Positions 1 through 8,788 of a stretch of 64,000 nucleotides of DNA are shown piece after piece. The position numbers and the translations under genes were made by a program. The notes below the pieces were generated by a model. It ran no database searches. It was not told the origin of the DNA and saw nothing but the letters and a program-made list of their open reading frames with translations. This DNA is from Acidobacteria bacterium Ga0077534. GTDB taxonomy: Bacteria > Acidobacteriota > Blastocatellia > Pyrinomonadales > Pyrinomonadaceae. The stretch spans positions 598,986-662,985 of the forward strand of contig LNEI01000018.1 of the NCBI GenBank assembly GCA_001464455.1, written 5' to 3'. The stretch's first letter is position 1; every line of letters begins with the position of its first letter.

Positions 1-81
1 CCCGCGAGCGATATTGCTTGAGGAAACGACAATTAGAATTGTTGCCGCAAGGGCGATCGCTTTTAGGTAGGTAACGCTCAT
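1..81 (-). CDS. N-terminus of a secreted protein (partial)
   Basis: Only the first 27 residues lie in the window; the gene runs off the left edge. They read as a classic export signal: M-S-V-T-Y-L-K, then a hydrophobic stretch rich in Ala, Ile, Leu and Val, then a small-residue region. The mature protein is not visible, so no function can be proposed. The ATG at 81 is the only good start. Confidence 0.5.
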   Translation of the reverse strand, partial: MSVTYLKAIALAATILIVVSSSNIARG

Positions 82-172
82 ATTAGATTCGATGCGGCAT
101 ACTCAATAAGGTAGCCTTGCGCGGTTTATGATAAGTATGACCAAACTGGTTACAAAAAAGGGTACAACCAAA

Positions 173-349
173 TCACAATTTCAGCCTCTCGTACTGTGCG
201 AATAGAGTCATGATCTCGGCGTTCAACTTTTTCTTGGCTGCCAGATCTTTCTCTTGATCACGGACTTTCACGAGTTCCTCGATCTTTGCCTGGAGGATCT
301 CGATCTTGGTTTCAGGTTTTCGTTTGGAGATGTTGAATTTGTCGTCCAT
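173..349 (-). CDS. Small charged coiled-coil protein, 58 aa
   Basis: A short open frame with an ATG at 349 and a TGA at 173-175. The protein is almost entirely Lys, Glu, Gln and Leu after residue 8, with heptad-like spacing (ETKIEILQAKIEELVKVRD), so a single helix or coiled coil is predicted. It has no signal peptide or Cys. It lies downstream of a strong hairpin (395-436), so it is probably transcribed from its own promoter between 350 and 394. I do not recognise a family. The amino-acid composition and clean frame argue for a real gene, but the size keeps confidence moderate. Confidence 0.5.
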   Translation of the reverse strand: MDDKFNISKRKPETKIEILQAKIEELVKVRDQEKDLAAKKKLNAEIMTLFAQYERLKL

Positions 350-394
350 TAGAAGACTATAACAGCCGTTGCTCGCAGGCCGCTCAACAAAAAC

Positions 395-436
395 AAAAAG
401 GCTCTCCGGAACTTTTCAGTTTCGGACAGCCTTTTT
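395..436 (-). terminator. Bidirectional Rho-independent terminator
   Basis: Perfect outer arms AAAAAGGCT and AGCCTTTTT with a further partly paired TCCGgAA/TTtCGGA inside. The A and T runs at both ends make it usable on either strand. It sits after the stop of the 495-848 gene and before the 58-residue gene. Confidence 0.8.
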
Positions 437-494
437 GATCTTAGTGGTTCGGCCAAAAGAACCCAGTCACTATCGTTCCCGGTTCCGACCTGAA

Positions 495-848
495 TTAGAC
501 CTGCGAATGTATCAAGCGTCGGACCTGGTCACCGAAGAGGACGTCGATCTTTTGGGGTTCGATGACGGCTGTTACTTCGCCGCGGCCAAATTTGTCGTGG
601 GTCATGGCCTGGCCCTTCTTGTATTTTCGCGAGCGGTCGTAAGGCGAGGCGTTTTTGCCTGTGCCCATTGAGACCGAGGTTTTTTGGCCTCGGGTAAAGG
701 TGCTCGCGGTTTCGCAAGTTTCGCAGACTGCCTTGGTAATGACGCCTTGTTTAGTGACGGTCATCACCTTATGCATCTGTTCGATATCGCAAGCGGAACA
801 CATCATTTCTGTCGTGTCACCGATCGCAAATGCAGGTTTCTTGATCAT
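495..848 (-). CDS. Zinc-ribbon plus SH3/Tudor-like small protein, 117 aa
   Basis: Two CxxC knuckles (C17/C20 and C42/C45) form a likely zinc ribbon in the first 50 residues. A basic linker follows. The last 40 residues (GQAMTHDKFGRGEVTAV, then kIDVLFGDQVRRLI) match the pattern of small beta-barrel domains found at the C-terminus of UvrD/PcrA-type helicases and in DUF3553-like proteins. This suggests a nucleic-acid or RNA-polymerase binding accessory protein. It lies 12 bases downstream of the RhlE helicase gene on the same strand, so the two are probably co-transcribed. The exact role is unknown; the domain reading is from pattern only. Confidence 0.75.
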   Translation of the reverse strand: MIKKPAFAIGDTTEMMCSACDIEQMHKVMTVTKQGVITKAVCETCETASTFTRGQKTSVSMGTGKNASPYDRSRKYKKGQAMTHDKFGRGEVTAVIEPQKIDVLFGDQVRRLIHSQV

Positions 849-860
849 TTTATTATCCTC

Positions 861-2078
861 TTAGCGTCCCCGACCGGAGCCAAAACGTTTGAAACTACGC
901 TTTGGTGCCGCCGATCCGGTATTTTTTCTTGCAACCGGGCCGGGCACGAATGCCGGCTGGCCGCCAAATTCCGGATGAACGACGCGTTCGACCTTTTCGC
1001 CCGTCAGTCGCTCAATAGCACGCATGTTATGTTCTTCAGCGATCGTAAAGATCGTTATCGCACGTCCCTTGTTTCCGGCACGTCCGGTTCTGCCAATGCG
1101 ATGAACATAATCCTCCGGTGCCTCCGGTATATCATAGTTTATCACGTGTTGGACCGAATCGATATCAATACCGCGTGCCGCGACGTCAGTCGCTACCAGG
1201 ATGTTCGTATGGCCGGCCTTAAAGGCCTTGAGGGCCGAATCACGCTGCGACTGCGAACGGTCGCCGTGGATGCGGTTTGAGCTGTGCTGGCGTTTTTCGA
1301 GCACGTGAGCGAGCCTGTCGGCACCGCGTTTGGTCCTGGTGAAAACCAGAACACGCTGAAGATCGTCTTTCTCGAGCAATTCGAGCAAAAGGACCATCTT
1401 CGACTGCGGATTTACCGAATACGCCGTCTGCGTGATCAACTGCCCGGCACGCCCACGCGGGCTGACCTCGATCATTTCTGGATCGGTCAGCATTTTGTAG
1501 GCGATGGTCTCGATCTCACGCGACATCGTTGCCGAGAAGAAGAGAGTCTGACGCTTTGCCGGGATGACCTTTTCGATACGGCGGATCGACGGCAAAAAGC
1601 CCATGTCGAGCATACGATCGGCCTCGTCGAGGACGAGAGTGGTCAGGCCGCGAAAATCGATCAAGCCCTGATCCATAAAGTCGATAAGACGGCCGGGCGT
1701 CGCGATGATGATATTTGCACCGTTTCGGAGCGAATCCATCTGACGCTTGTAGCCGCTGCCGCCGATGATCGCCGTGCAAGTAATACCTTTCGGGGCAAAC
1801 TTGCGGCAAAACTCTTCGGTCTGATTGGCTAGCTCACGCGTTGGCGACAGCACCAGAACCTTAGTTCCGGGGCGTTTTGGCCCTTCGATGAGCTTGTTAA
1901 GAATTGGAAGCAGGAAAGCAGCGGTCTTACCGGTGCCTGTCTCGGCACACGCAAGAATGTCACGGCCCTGCAAAAGAAACGGAATAGCCTGTTTTTGAAT
2001 AGGTGTAGGCTCGGTGTAACCCATAGCGACGCATTTGTCCGTCAAAACGGGCAAAAGGCCTAGATCTTTAAAAGTCAT
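861..2078 (-). CDS. rhlE: DEAD-box ATP-dependent RNA helicase (RhlE type)
   Basis: ATP-driven RNA duplex unwinding, with expected roles in ribosome assembly, RNA decay or cold adaptation. All family motifs are present in order: Q motif TPIQKQ (25-30), Walker A AETGTGKT (45-52), PTRELA (79-84), ATPGR (126-130), DEAD (151-154), SAT (182-184), and the C-terminal HRIGRTGRAG. The C-terminus is a short basic Arg/Gly/Ser tail, typical of RhlE. At 405 residues it has normal core length. The start M-T-F-K-D-L-G is the usual RhlE beginning. A zinc-ribbon protein follows 12 bases downstream. An AT-rich TATAAT-like stretch lies only a few bases upstream of the ATG. Which of the several RhlE/CsdA/DbpA roles it has cannot be told from sequence alone. 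Confidence 0.95.
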   Translation of the reverse strand: MTFKDLGLLPVLTDKCVAMGYTEPTPIQKQAIPFLLQGRDILACAETGTGKTAAFLLPILNKLIEGPKRPGTKVLVLSPTRELANQTEEFCRKFAPKGITCTAIIGGSGYKRQMDSLRNGANIIIATPGRLIDFMDQGLIDFRGLTTLVLDEADRMLDMGFLPSIRRIEKVIPAKRQTLFFSATMSREIETIAYKMLTDPEMIEVSPRGRAGQLITQTAYSVNPQSKMVLLLELLEKDDLQRVLVFTRTKRGADRLAHVLEKRQHSSNRIHGDRSQSQRDSALKAFKAGHTNILVATDVAARGIDIDSVQHVINYDIPEAPEDYVHRIGRTGRAGNKGRAITIFTIAEEHNMRAIERLTGEKVERVVHPEFGGQPAFVPGPVARKNTGSAAPKRSFKRFGSGRGR

Positions 2079-2460
2079 TAAAATTATATATCTATATCTA
2101 CTGAAGAACCGTTCACTTCTCTAACAGGCATAAATTCGCCCTATTATTCCGTCCCCGCACTCCAACAAATGGGGTGCAAAACGGTGGTGGAACATTTCTT
2201 CGGGATGTAATAAGAAGTTACTAACGTGGAATGATCTTCAGTGTAACGGTGGCAAGGAAGGAACCTACGTTCGAGGCTTCGCGCAAAACGCGAAACTCTT
2301 CTAACAGTAATAAACGAACCGTGCCTCGAACTATCCATAACGCTTTTCTCACAATGAGGGCGTCTTTACCGTCGGCGAATGAGATACGGAATTATCAAAC
2401 TATTACACTACAGGATAATTAATTATTAAGCAAGCTAATTATTCGTTACGTCAAATCAGC
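2079..2460. other. 382-base gene-free region
   Basis: AT-rich spacer between higA and the RhlE helicase. The short frames on both strands have no convincing codon pattern, ribosome site or recognisable domain. The end nearest the helicase (2079-2100) carries a TATAAT-like box on the minus strand and probably holds its promoter. The rest shows a weak imperfect palindrome of AATTA type near 2419-2443 and nothing else I can name. Confidence 0.4.
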
Positions 2461-2754
2461 CTATGCGGCCTTGAGATCTACTTTCTTAACGCCGCTGAGA
2501 TCAGATCGTTGCCTCGCCTGCCAAAGATCATAGTTATATTGCATTGCAACCCAACTCTCAGCCGAACGGCCCAGCGCCATCGAGAGCCGCAGAGCCATTT
2601 CCGGGCTAACGCGGTTCGTCCCCTTGAGTACGCGACTAAGCGTAGAGGCCGCGACGTCAAGTTTCATCGCCAACTCACGACCACTAATATGATTCGGCTC
2701 AAGATAGACGTCCGTAATAAATTCGCCCGGATGTGGCGGGTTGTGCATTGACAT
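2461..2754 (-). CDS. higA: HigA-type antitoxin
   Basis: Antitoxin of a type II toxin-antitoxin pair and likely autorepressor. The N-terminal MHNPPHPGEFI is the family hallmark, followed by an HTH of the XRE/Cro type (residues about 22-75: GRELAMKLDVAASTLSRVLKG, VSPEMALRLSMALG). At 97 residues it is full length. Its ATG overlaps the toxin stop as TAATG at 2752-2756, so translation is coupled. Gene order is toxin first, antitoxin second, the normal order for HigBA. Confidence 0.93.
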   Translation of the reverse strand: MSMHNPPHPGEFITDVYLEPNHISGRELAMKLDVAASTLSRVLKGTNRVSPEMALRLSMALGRSAESWVAMQYNYDLWQARQRSDLSGVKKVDLKAA

Positions 2755-3032
2755 TAGTGATAATCCTCGTAATCCAGTATATGAACGTCGCCATTGACGA
2801 ACTCAAAGGTTAGACGCCAATTCCCGCTGACCCATATTGACCATCTCCCCTTTTCCGCACCTTTGAGCGGGTGCAGGCGAAATCCAGGAATATTCATATC
2901 CTCGATCGTGAATGCTGTGTCCAAAGCCGCAAGCAGCATTCTAAGTCGCTTTCCATGTTGCGGCTGGATACCGGCAACATTTCCTGACTCAAAGAATTTT
3001 CGGAGGCCTTTGTGCCGGAACGACCTGACCAT
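2754..3032 (-). CDS. higB: HigB-type RelE-family toxin
   Basis: Ribosome-dependent mRNA interferase of the RelE superfamily, inactivated by the adjacent HigA. The chosen ATG at 3032 gives M-V-R-S-F-R-H-K-G-L, matching the usual family start (a basic RHKGL stretch). An upstream ATG at 3059 would add nine residues unlike the family. The C-terminal part carries GRWSIWVSGNWRLTFEF and the final YEDYH, characteristic of HigB. The protein is 92 residues, normal length, with no truncation. A short perfect inverted repeat lies about 15 bases upstream of this start. Confidence 0.92.
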   Translation of the reverse strand: MVRSFRHKGLRKFFESGNVAGIQPQHGKRLRMLLAALDTAFTIEDMNIPGFRLHPLKGAEKGRWSIWVSGNWRLTFEFVNGDVHILDYEDYH

Positions 3033-3046
3033 GACTAAGTGTATCC

Positions 3047-3065
3047 TGTTGCTCAACAAGCAACA
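3047..3065. promoter_or_regulatory. Palindrome upstream of higBA, candidate operator
   Basis: Perfect 7-base arms TGTTGCT and AGCAACA separated by CAACA. It sits just before the higB start, where HigA repressors usually bind their own promoter. Function is inferred from position only. Confidence 0.45.
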
Positions 3066-3077
3066 AGAAAAATCATC

Positions 3078-4646
3078 TTAAATCTTGCCTATCCATTCTG
3101 CCGCTATTTCCCTCGGGGTTCGCTTCTTCCCATCCACTTCATAGTTCAACCGCCGCATTTCTTCGGTCGTGATGGCGTTGTTTAGCTTTGCGAGGACGGC
3201 CGTTAGAGTGGGTTCGATCTCGCGGCGGGCGATGAAGACGGCTTGATATGGCGGGAAATAGCGTCTGTCGTCTTCGAGCTGGAAAAGGTCGAGTGCGGCG
3301 ATGAGGCCGTCGGTGGAATTGCCGGCGATGATGTCGAGTTCGCCGGACTGGAGGGCTCGGTAGGTCAGGGAAAGGTCCATTTCCCTGGGTTGCTTCGCGA
3401 ACTGGAAACCGTACGCCCTGGCAAAGCCCGCGTAACCGTCGGCTCGAGACATAAAATCCTGGCCGAAGCCTGCCTGCCACGTTTTTGCGAGCGGCACGGC
3501 GTCGGAGATCGTTTTTAGGTTATTTTCTCGTGCGACCTCGCCGCGAACGAGGATCGCAAAATCGTTTGAGAAGCCGAGCGAAGGGCTGACGTGCAGGTCG
3601 AACTTTTCGGCGTATTCGGCTTTAGTTTGATCATAAACTGCCTTGGGATCGGTGATCGGCGGCTTTTTGAGGATCGCGGTGTAGGCCGTGCCGGTGTATT
3701 CGGGATAGACGTCGATCTGTTTTGAAAGCAGGCCGTCGTGGGCAAGATTGCCGCCCAACTCGAACTGCCGCGTTACCATAACCCCTTGTCTTTCAAGCAT
3801 TTGAGCAAGGATCTCGGCGAGGATGACCGACTCGGTAAAGTCCTTCGAACCGACGACGATCTTTTGCTGCTTTTGGGGGCCTGCACCGATCTCATCCGCG
3901 TTATTTGCGATCCCAGACCTTAAATTTGAGATGAAGCCGATCCCGACCGCTGCGGCGAGAAGTGCCGCCACGCCTGCGGCGACGAAACGGCGGCGGCTGG
4001 CGTGCTGACGCTCGCCGATCTCATAACTTTTTTCAAACTGCCCAAGAGCGAAGTCGCAAAGCAGGGCGAGCAAGGCCGAGGCGAGAGCTCCCGCGACCAG
4101 CAGATTATTGTCGTTCTGGCGCAGGCCGCGAAAGATGTATGTCCCCAAGCCACCGGCACCGACCGCCGCCGCAACCGTCGCGACACCGACCGAGATCACG
4201 AAGGCGACACGGATCCCCGTCAAGATAACCGGCATCGCGAGCGGCAGCTCGACCATTTTCAGACGATGCCAAGGAGTCATGCCCATAGCATTCGCCGCCT
4301 CGATCAGCTTCGAGTCTATTCCCAGAATTCCTGTCACGGTATTGCGTATAACCGGAAGCAAAGCGTAAAGTGCGAGCGCAATTATCGCCGTCCGAGAGCC
4401 GATGCCGCCGATCAAAGGAATAGGAATTAGCAAACCGAACAGTGCCAGGCTCGGCACCGTCTGCATGATATTTGCAAAACCAAGCACCGGCGTACGCAAC
4501 GGGTTGATGCGCGTTAGTAGAATCCCAAGCGGCAAGCCCAGCAGGGTCGCTGCCCCTGTTGAAAGAAAGACAAGGAAGATATGCTCGCGGGTTAACGTGA
4601 GCAGCTCGGGCCAGTTGTCGGCTAAGAAATTAAAAAAATCCCGCAT
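3078..4646 (-). CDS. Fused ABC permease and substrate-binding protein, OpuB/EgtU type
   Basis: Inner-membrane permease joined to its extracellular binding domain, for uptake of a quaternary amine such as betaine, choline, carnitine or ergothioneine. The first half has five to six membrane spans with the permease EAA-type loop (IEAANAMGMTPWHRLKMVELP). The second half begins at KIVVGSKDFTES and carries the OpuBC/EgtU signatures PEYTGTAY and GNSTDGLIAA. I chose the ATG at 4646 (M-R-D-F-F-N-F) because homologous permeases begin there; an upstream ATG at 4709 would leave only 24 bases to the divergent gene. The matching ATPase lies 2.5 kb away at 7161-7913 on the same strand. The substrate cannot be fixed without the binding-pocket comparison. 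Confidence 0.9.
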   Translation of the reverse strand: MRDFFNFLADNWPELLTLTREHIFLVFLSTGAATLLGLPLGILLTRINPLRTPVLGFANIMQTVPSLALFGLLIPIPLIGGIGSRTAIIALALYALLPVIRNTVTGILGIDSKLIEAANAMGMTPWHRLKMVELPLAMPVILTGIRVAFVISVGVATVAAAVGAGGLGTYIFRGLRQNDNNLLVAGALASALLALLCDFALGQFEKSYEIGERQHASRRRFVAAGVAALLAAAVGIGFISNLRSGIANNADEIGAGPQKQQKIVVGSKDFTESVILAEILAQMLERQGVMVTRQFELGGNLAHDGLLSKQIDVYPEYTGTAYTAILKKPPITDPKAVYDQTKAEYAEKFDLHVSPSLGFSNDFAILVRGEVARENNLKTISDAVPLAKTWQAGFGQDFMSRADGYAGFARAYGFQFAKQPREMDLSLTYRALQSGELDIIAGNSTDGLIAALDLFQLEDDRRYFPPYQAVFIARREIEPTLTAVLAKLNNAITTEEMRRLNYEVDGKKRTPREIAAEWIGKI

Positions 4647-4733
4647 CCAATTTGAAGCTTGTACAAATTCATAGTGCCTCAAAGCAACGAGCGCGTAAAC
4701 ACTTAGCATCCGAAAAGTAGGTCAAATATTTTT

Positions 4734-5495
4734 ATGCTCAAGCCGAAATTTGATGTTCAATCCATACGTGTCGCCTCTCCGTGTTCAGTGGGCTGGGAAA
4801 CAATGACTGGGGACGATCGAGTTCGTCAATGTGATTCCTGTCAATTGAACATCTATAACACTGCGGAGATGACGACCCAGGAGATCGAAACGCTGGTTCG
4901 CAAGGCTGAAGGCCGACTTTGCATCCGGTTATACCGCCGAGCGGATGGAACTGTATTGACTAAGGATTGTCCAGTCGGACTTCGCGCACTTCGTCAGCGA
5001 ACTGCCCGGTTCGCTACTGCGAGTCTGACAACTATCTTGGGCTTATTTTCGATTGCGTTTGGTCAGAATAATGACCCAGGAAAGCAGTCTGTTAATCTCG
5101 CCTACTCAGAGAAAGGGTTGACGGATCGGAGTGTGCTTACGGGAGAAATAATAGATCCTGGTGGAGCAGTGATTTCTGGGGCGTTAGTTAAAATTCATAG
5201 AGTTACAAATAAGAAGCGAGAAAAGGAACATCGCACCGTCGTGTCGAATAATCAGGGAGCATTTGCATTTGCGGATCTTGTTCCCGGTACCTATGAAATT
5301 GAGGTGACGTTCCCGGGATTTAAGAAGTCGACTATACAAAGCATTGAAATCGTTGAGGGTAAGAAGGCTAAACTGATAGTTGTAATGCAGTTCGGGGACG
5401 CCTCGATCACCGTTGGGATCATTGGCAATGCCCCGCTAATCGATATGTCCTCGTCCGGAATAACAACTGTCGTTTTTCGAAGAAAAATCGATTAA
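4734..5495 (+). CDS. Cys-motif domain protein with carboxypeptidase-regulatory domain
   Basis: The first 90 residues hold a Cys-rich module: C17 in ASPCSVGWETMTGDDRVR, C33/C36 in QCDSCQLNIYN, C63 in GRLCIRLYRRADGTVLTKDCP with C79. This module recurs in Acidobacteriota and Bacteroidetes membrane proteins and looks metal-binding, but its function is not established. A single hydrophobic segment (about 93-110) follows, then an Ig-like carboxypeptidase-regulatory domain (about 134-215: VLTGEIIDPGGAVISGALV ... GTYEIEVTFPGF). The Cys part would be cytoplasmic and the beta domain periplasmic. The gene is divergent from the transporter and converges on the amidase. Confidence 0.75.
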   Translation: MLKPKFDVQSIRVASPCSVGWETMTGDDRVRQCDSCQLNIYNTAEMTTQEIETLVRKAEGRLCIRLYRRADGTVLTKDCPVGLRALRQRTARFATASLTTILGLFSIAFGQNNDPGKQSVNLAYSEKGLTDRSVLTGEIIDPGGAVISGALVKIHRVTNKKREKEHRTVVSNNQGAFAFADLVPGTYEIEVTFPGFKKSTIQSIEIVEGKKAKLIVVMQFGDASITVGIIGNAPLIDMSSSGITTVVFRRKID

Positions 5496-5519
5496 AACAC
5501 TAAAATCCAACCCCCAAAC

Positions 5520-7136
5520 TTAGGATATTCTGGAATAAGTCGGCGAAAACTTTGGCGTCACGCGGCCTTTTGTCATTTGCTCGAAGGCGTAAGCGTATTT
5601 GACGAGCGCCGGTTCGCTCCATGGTTTGCCCCAGAATGCCATGCCGGTGGCTGCGATAGACGCGGGGACGGCGGAGCCTTGGGCGTTTGTGGATGCGGGG
5701 ATCTCGCGGAGGCCGAGCGGGACGGTGATGTACGGGTAGCCGGCAGTGGCGGCAATTGCCCAGGTTGTTCCCGAGGTAGGCGATACGAGCGCGTCGAGGT
5801 TATCTTTTGCTAGTACGGCGTCGATGCCTTCCACGCCGCTTGTTCGCTTTACGGCGGCGAGGGCGTCGATGTAGCCTTTGTCGGTTAGGTCGGCTTTTGC
5901 CTGAGCCTGTACGAACAGTTCCTGGCCGAAGAGTTTCAGTTCCTTTTCCTTATTCTCATCGTTGAACTTGATGAGGTCTTCGAGCGTTCTGTATTTCGCT
6001 CCGCGTCCAGCGAGATATTTGTTTAGATCCGCCTTGAATTCGTACAGCAGCACATCGAGACGCTGGGCCTGGACCTTGCTGTAGTCCGGAGCAAAGGTTA
6101 CGTCCACCAGCGTAGCTCCGGCGGCGCGAATCTTTTCGATAAAGGGTTGATAATATGCCTTTGTCTGCTCGGCGGTGCGGCCCTGAATAAACTGCATGAC
6201 GAGGCCGAGGCGGGCCCCTTTCAGGCCATTGCGGTCCAGGAATTTTGTGTAGTCTTTTGCTCCGCGTTTTGGCGAATCGACGGTGATCGGGTCTTCCTTG
6301 TCATGGCCCGTCATTGCCGAAAGCAGGGCGGCTGCATCAGCGACGGTTCGGGCCATCGGGCCGGCGGTGTCCTGGGTATGAGCGATGGGGATGATGCCGC
6401 TTCGGGAAACAAGGCCAAGCGTTGGTTTGATGCCGACGACGCCGTTGGTATTCGCAGGGCAAATGATCGAGCCGTTAGTCTCGGTGCCGACCGCCGCCGC
6501 ACATAGATTTGCCGATGGAGCGACACCGGAACCGGAACTCGATCCGCACGGATTCACATCGAGATAATACGGATTATTCGTCTGCCCGCCTCGGCCCGAC
6601 CAACCGCTGATAGATCTCTGCCCGCGAAAATTCGCCCATTCGCTCAGGTTGGTCTTGCCTATGATCACCGCACCGGCTTTTCGAAGCTGCTGAACGACGA
6701 ACGCGTCCTTCTTCGGCGTTGGCGCTCCGACGAGGGCGAGGCTGCCTGCCGTAGTCATCATCTTGTCAGCCGTGTCGATGTTGTCCTTTATCAGGATCGG
6801 GATCCCGTGCATCGGCCCGCGAGCCTTTTTTTGTTTTCGCTCGCGATCCATCTGGTCGGCAATAGCAAAAGCGTCGGGATTTAGCTCGATAACCGAGTTT
6901 GTTTTCGGGTCGATCAGCTTTATCCGCTCGAGATACATTTCGGTGAGCTTACGCGCGGTCATCTTTCCGGACTTCATCTGCGCTTGCAGTTCCGATATCG
7001 TCACCTCGATCAGCTCAGGGTACGGATCATTCGCAGCAAGTTCCACGATCTCGCCATTCGTATCTCGAAACAATGCGATCGCCGCCAAACCTGCTGCACC
7101 GGTCTTTAAAAATTCACGTCTATTCTTGGTTGTCAT
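5520..7136 (-). CDS. Tat-exported amidase (amidase-signature family)
   Basis: Hydrolase of the Ser-cisSer-Lys amidase family acting outside the cytoplasm. The N-terminus has a twin-arginine signal ([17 protein letters not shown]). The catalytic Lys is in [11 protein letters not shown]. The serine-rich loop is [17 protein letters not shown] and the nucleophile region GTETNGSI. At 538 residues it matches secreted amidases annotated in Acidobacteriota. It lies 24 bases downstream of the ABC ATPase gene on the same strand, so they are probably co-transcribed. Substrate is unknown; family members cut amides, peptides or acyl-urea bonds. Confidence 0.92.
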   Translation of the reverse strand: MTTKNRREFLKTGAAGLAAIALFRDTNGEIVELAANDPYPELIEVTISELQAQMKSGKMTARKLTEMYLERIKLIDPKTNSVIELNPDAFAIADQMDRERKQKKARGPMHGIPILIKDNIDTADKMMTTAGSLALVGAPTPKKDAFVVQQLRKAGAVIIGKTNLSEWANFRGQRSISGWSGRGGQTNNPYYLDVNPCGSSSGSGVAPSANLCAAAVGTETNGSIICPANTNGVVGIKPTLGLVSRSGIIPIAHTQDTAGPMARTVADAAALLSAMTGHDKEDPITVDSPKRGAKDYTKFLDRNGLKGARLGLVMQFIQGRTAEQTKAYYQPFIEKIRAAGATLVDVTFAPDYSKVQAQRLDVLLYEFKADLNKYLAGRGAKYRTLEDLIKFNDENKEKELKLFGQELFVQAQAKADLTDKGYIDALAAVKRTSGVEGIDAVLAKDNLDALVSPTSGTTWAIAATAGYPYITVPLGLREIPASTNAQGSAVPASIAATGMAFWGKPWSEPALVKYAYAFEQMTKGRVTPKFSPTYSRIS

Positions 7137-7160
7137 CGTTTTCTGTATATTACTACTGTT

Positions 7161-7913
7161 CTAAATTCGGGCGCTAATGGTTTCGAGATATGCACGGGCG
7201 AGAGGCAGATCCGAGCCCGCAAAATTCTCAGCTGTGTCGAGCAAAACGATCTGCCCTTTCTCCATCAAAGCTATTCGCGAGCCGAGCAGCATCGCCTCGT
7301 GCAGGTCGTGGGTAACGAAAACGGCGGTTTTGGCGAGATCACGCACGAGGCGAGCAAATTCTTTTTGCAGATTGGTCCGCGTGATGGCGTCGAGGGCACC
7401 GAAAGGTTCGTCAAGAAGTAGCAGATCAGGATCCGGTGCCAAGGCACGGGCAACGCCGACACGTTGACGCTGGCCGCCGGATAGCTCGTGGGGAAAACGG
7501 TCACCAAACTTCACCGGGTCGAGCCCTACTAGCAAAAGCATCTCGTTAGATCGGCTCTTTACGACAACGTGATCAGCGTCCTCGAGCGTCGTAACCAGTC
7601 CGACATTCGCACGAACTGTCATATGCGGAAACAGCCCGCCGTCCTGAAGGACATAGCCGATCCGGCGTCGCAATTCGATCGGGTTCCAGTCCGTGGTTAG
7701 TTTGCCTTCTACATAGATCTCGCCCGACGTGGGCTCGATAAGCCGATTGATCAGTTTGAGCGTGGTTGTCTTTCCGCAGCCAGATTCGCCGAGGAGGACC
7801 AGCGTTTCGCCTCGACGGATCTCCAGATCTATATCACGCAGTATCTGCGTGCCGCTTATCGAATACCCGGCACTGCGAAATTCCACATGGTTTTCGTTTG
7901 ACGCCACATCCAT
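7161..7913 (-). CDS. ABC transporter ATPase, OpuCA/EgtV-like
   Basis: Cytoplasmic ATPase expected to power the fused permease at 3078-4646. Walker A LGESGCGKTTT, Q-loop YVLQDGGLFPHMTV, signature LSGGQRQRVGVARAL and Walker B LLLLDEPFGALD are all intact, and the phrase GLFPHMTV is typical of the glycine-betaine class. It lacks the C-terminal CBS domains of OpuAA/ProV, being only 250 residues, so ionic-strength gating through CBS is unlikely. The ATG at 7913 (M-D-V-A-S-N) is preferred; a GTG at 7937 adds eight residues. Confidence 0.92.
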   Translation of the reverse strand: MDVASNENHVEFRSAGYSISGTQILRDIDLEIRRGETLVLLGESGCGKTTTLKLINRLIEPTSGEIYVEGKLTTDWNPIELRRRIGYVLQDGGLFPHMTVRANVGLVTTLEDADHVVVKSRSNEMLLLVGLDPVKFGDRFPHELSGGQRQRVGVARALAPDPDLLLLDEPFGALDAITRTNLQKEFARLVRDLAKTAVFVTHDLHEAMLLGSRIALMEKGQIVLLDTAENFAGSDLPLARAYLETISARI

Positions 7914-7986
7914 ATCCGTATAGTCGTAGCGTAACACGGGAGTGGCAAACGACAGCGATGTTTCCGAGTGATATCATCTGAAAACG

Positions 7987-8724
7987 GTGATCCGAAAGAT
8001 AAAAGACAACATTCGCGAGCTGGGACGACTGACGCCGATGGCACTCATATCGACGTTCATGCCGATCGTAGGCAGCTCCCTTTTGATCGTCTTTATAATC
8101 CCGATCGGGCACTGGCTGCGTGAGAATTGGGAGATCGGAACCGTTGTATTCCTCGCCGCCACGCTTTTCTTCTGCGGCCTCGCTTTGCTACCGACCAACG
8201 TTATCGGCATTGTCAGCGGTTGGGCTTTTGGGTTCGAGGTTGGACTTTTGGTATTGATAGCGGGTGTGATCGGGGCTTCTGTGATCTCATTCTTTATCAA
8301 CTCAAGGCTCAGCGGCGTGCGGCTGCTTGTGATGTTAAAGAGACATCCGCGGTCCGCAGCCATCTATCAGTCGCTGCTTCAGGAAGACCTGAAAAAGACG
8401 ATGCTGATAGTAACGCTGCTGCGAATGTCGGTCGCGATGCCGTTCGCGTTCACCAATTTCCTGCTCGCGGCGTCACGGGTGCCGCTTTCGGCGTACATCG
8501 TCGGAACCGCAGTCGGAATGCTGCCTCGTTCGGCGTCAATGGCTTTTGTGGGGTCCGGACTGGCGGAGCTGGACCTCGAAAATACGCGCGAAACGTACAT
8601 TTTTATCGTCGGAGCGATCGCCAGTATTGTTTCGATCATCGTCATTGCGATCATGAGCCGAAAAGCTCTCGAACGCCTAACGCGGCCCGAACCACCGGTG
8701 GATGGACAACCTGCTGTCGACTAG
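7987..8724 (+). CDS. TVP38/TMEM64 (DedA-like) membrane protein
   Basis: Polytopic inner-membrane protein of the SNARE-associated/VTT superfamily, whose members move or scramble lipids. About five to six hydrophobic helices are visible. The family loop lies near VSGWAFGFEVGLLVLIAGVIGA, and LLRMSVAMPFAFTNFLLAASRVPLSAYIVGTAVGMLP carries the typical re-entrant Arg-Pro pattern. The start is a GTG at 7987. The gene is divergent from the ABC ATPase. Cargo is unknown. Confidence 0.85.
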   Translation: MIRKIKDNIRELGRLTPMALISTFMPIVGSSLLIVFIIPIGHWLRENWEIGTVVFLAATLFFCGLALLPTNVIGIVSGWAFGFEVGLLVLIAGVIGASVISFFINSRLSGVRLLVMLKRHPRSAAIYQSLLQEDLKKTMLIVTLLRMSVAMPFAFTNFLLAASRVPLSAYIVGTAVGMLPRSASMAFVGSGLAELDLENTRETYIFIVGAIASIVSIIVIAIMSRKALERLTRPEPPVDGQPAVD

Positions 8725-8788
8725 CGAACAACGCTTGACGTATTACCAAGTTCGCCGGCAAATAGGCTATCATCGGGCTCAACCTACT

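Noticed and set aside
684..1280. 198-residue frame on the plus strand opposite rhlE
   Set aside because: It is antisense to DEAD-box helicase coding sequence and shows no domain; the helicase explains this DNA fully.
2144..2422. Genes in the higA-rhlE gap
   Set aside because: Both frames are short, without ribosome sites or recognisable content.
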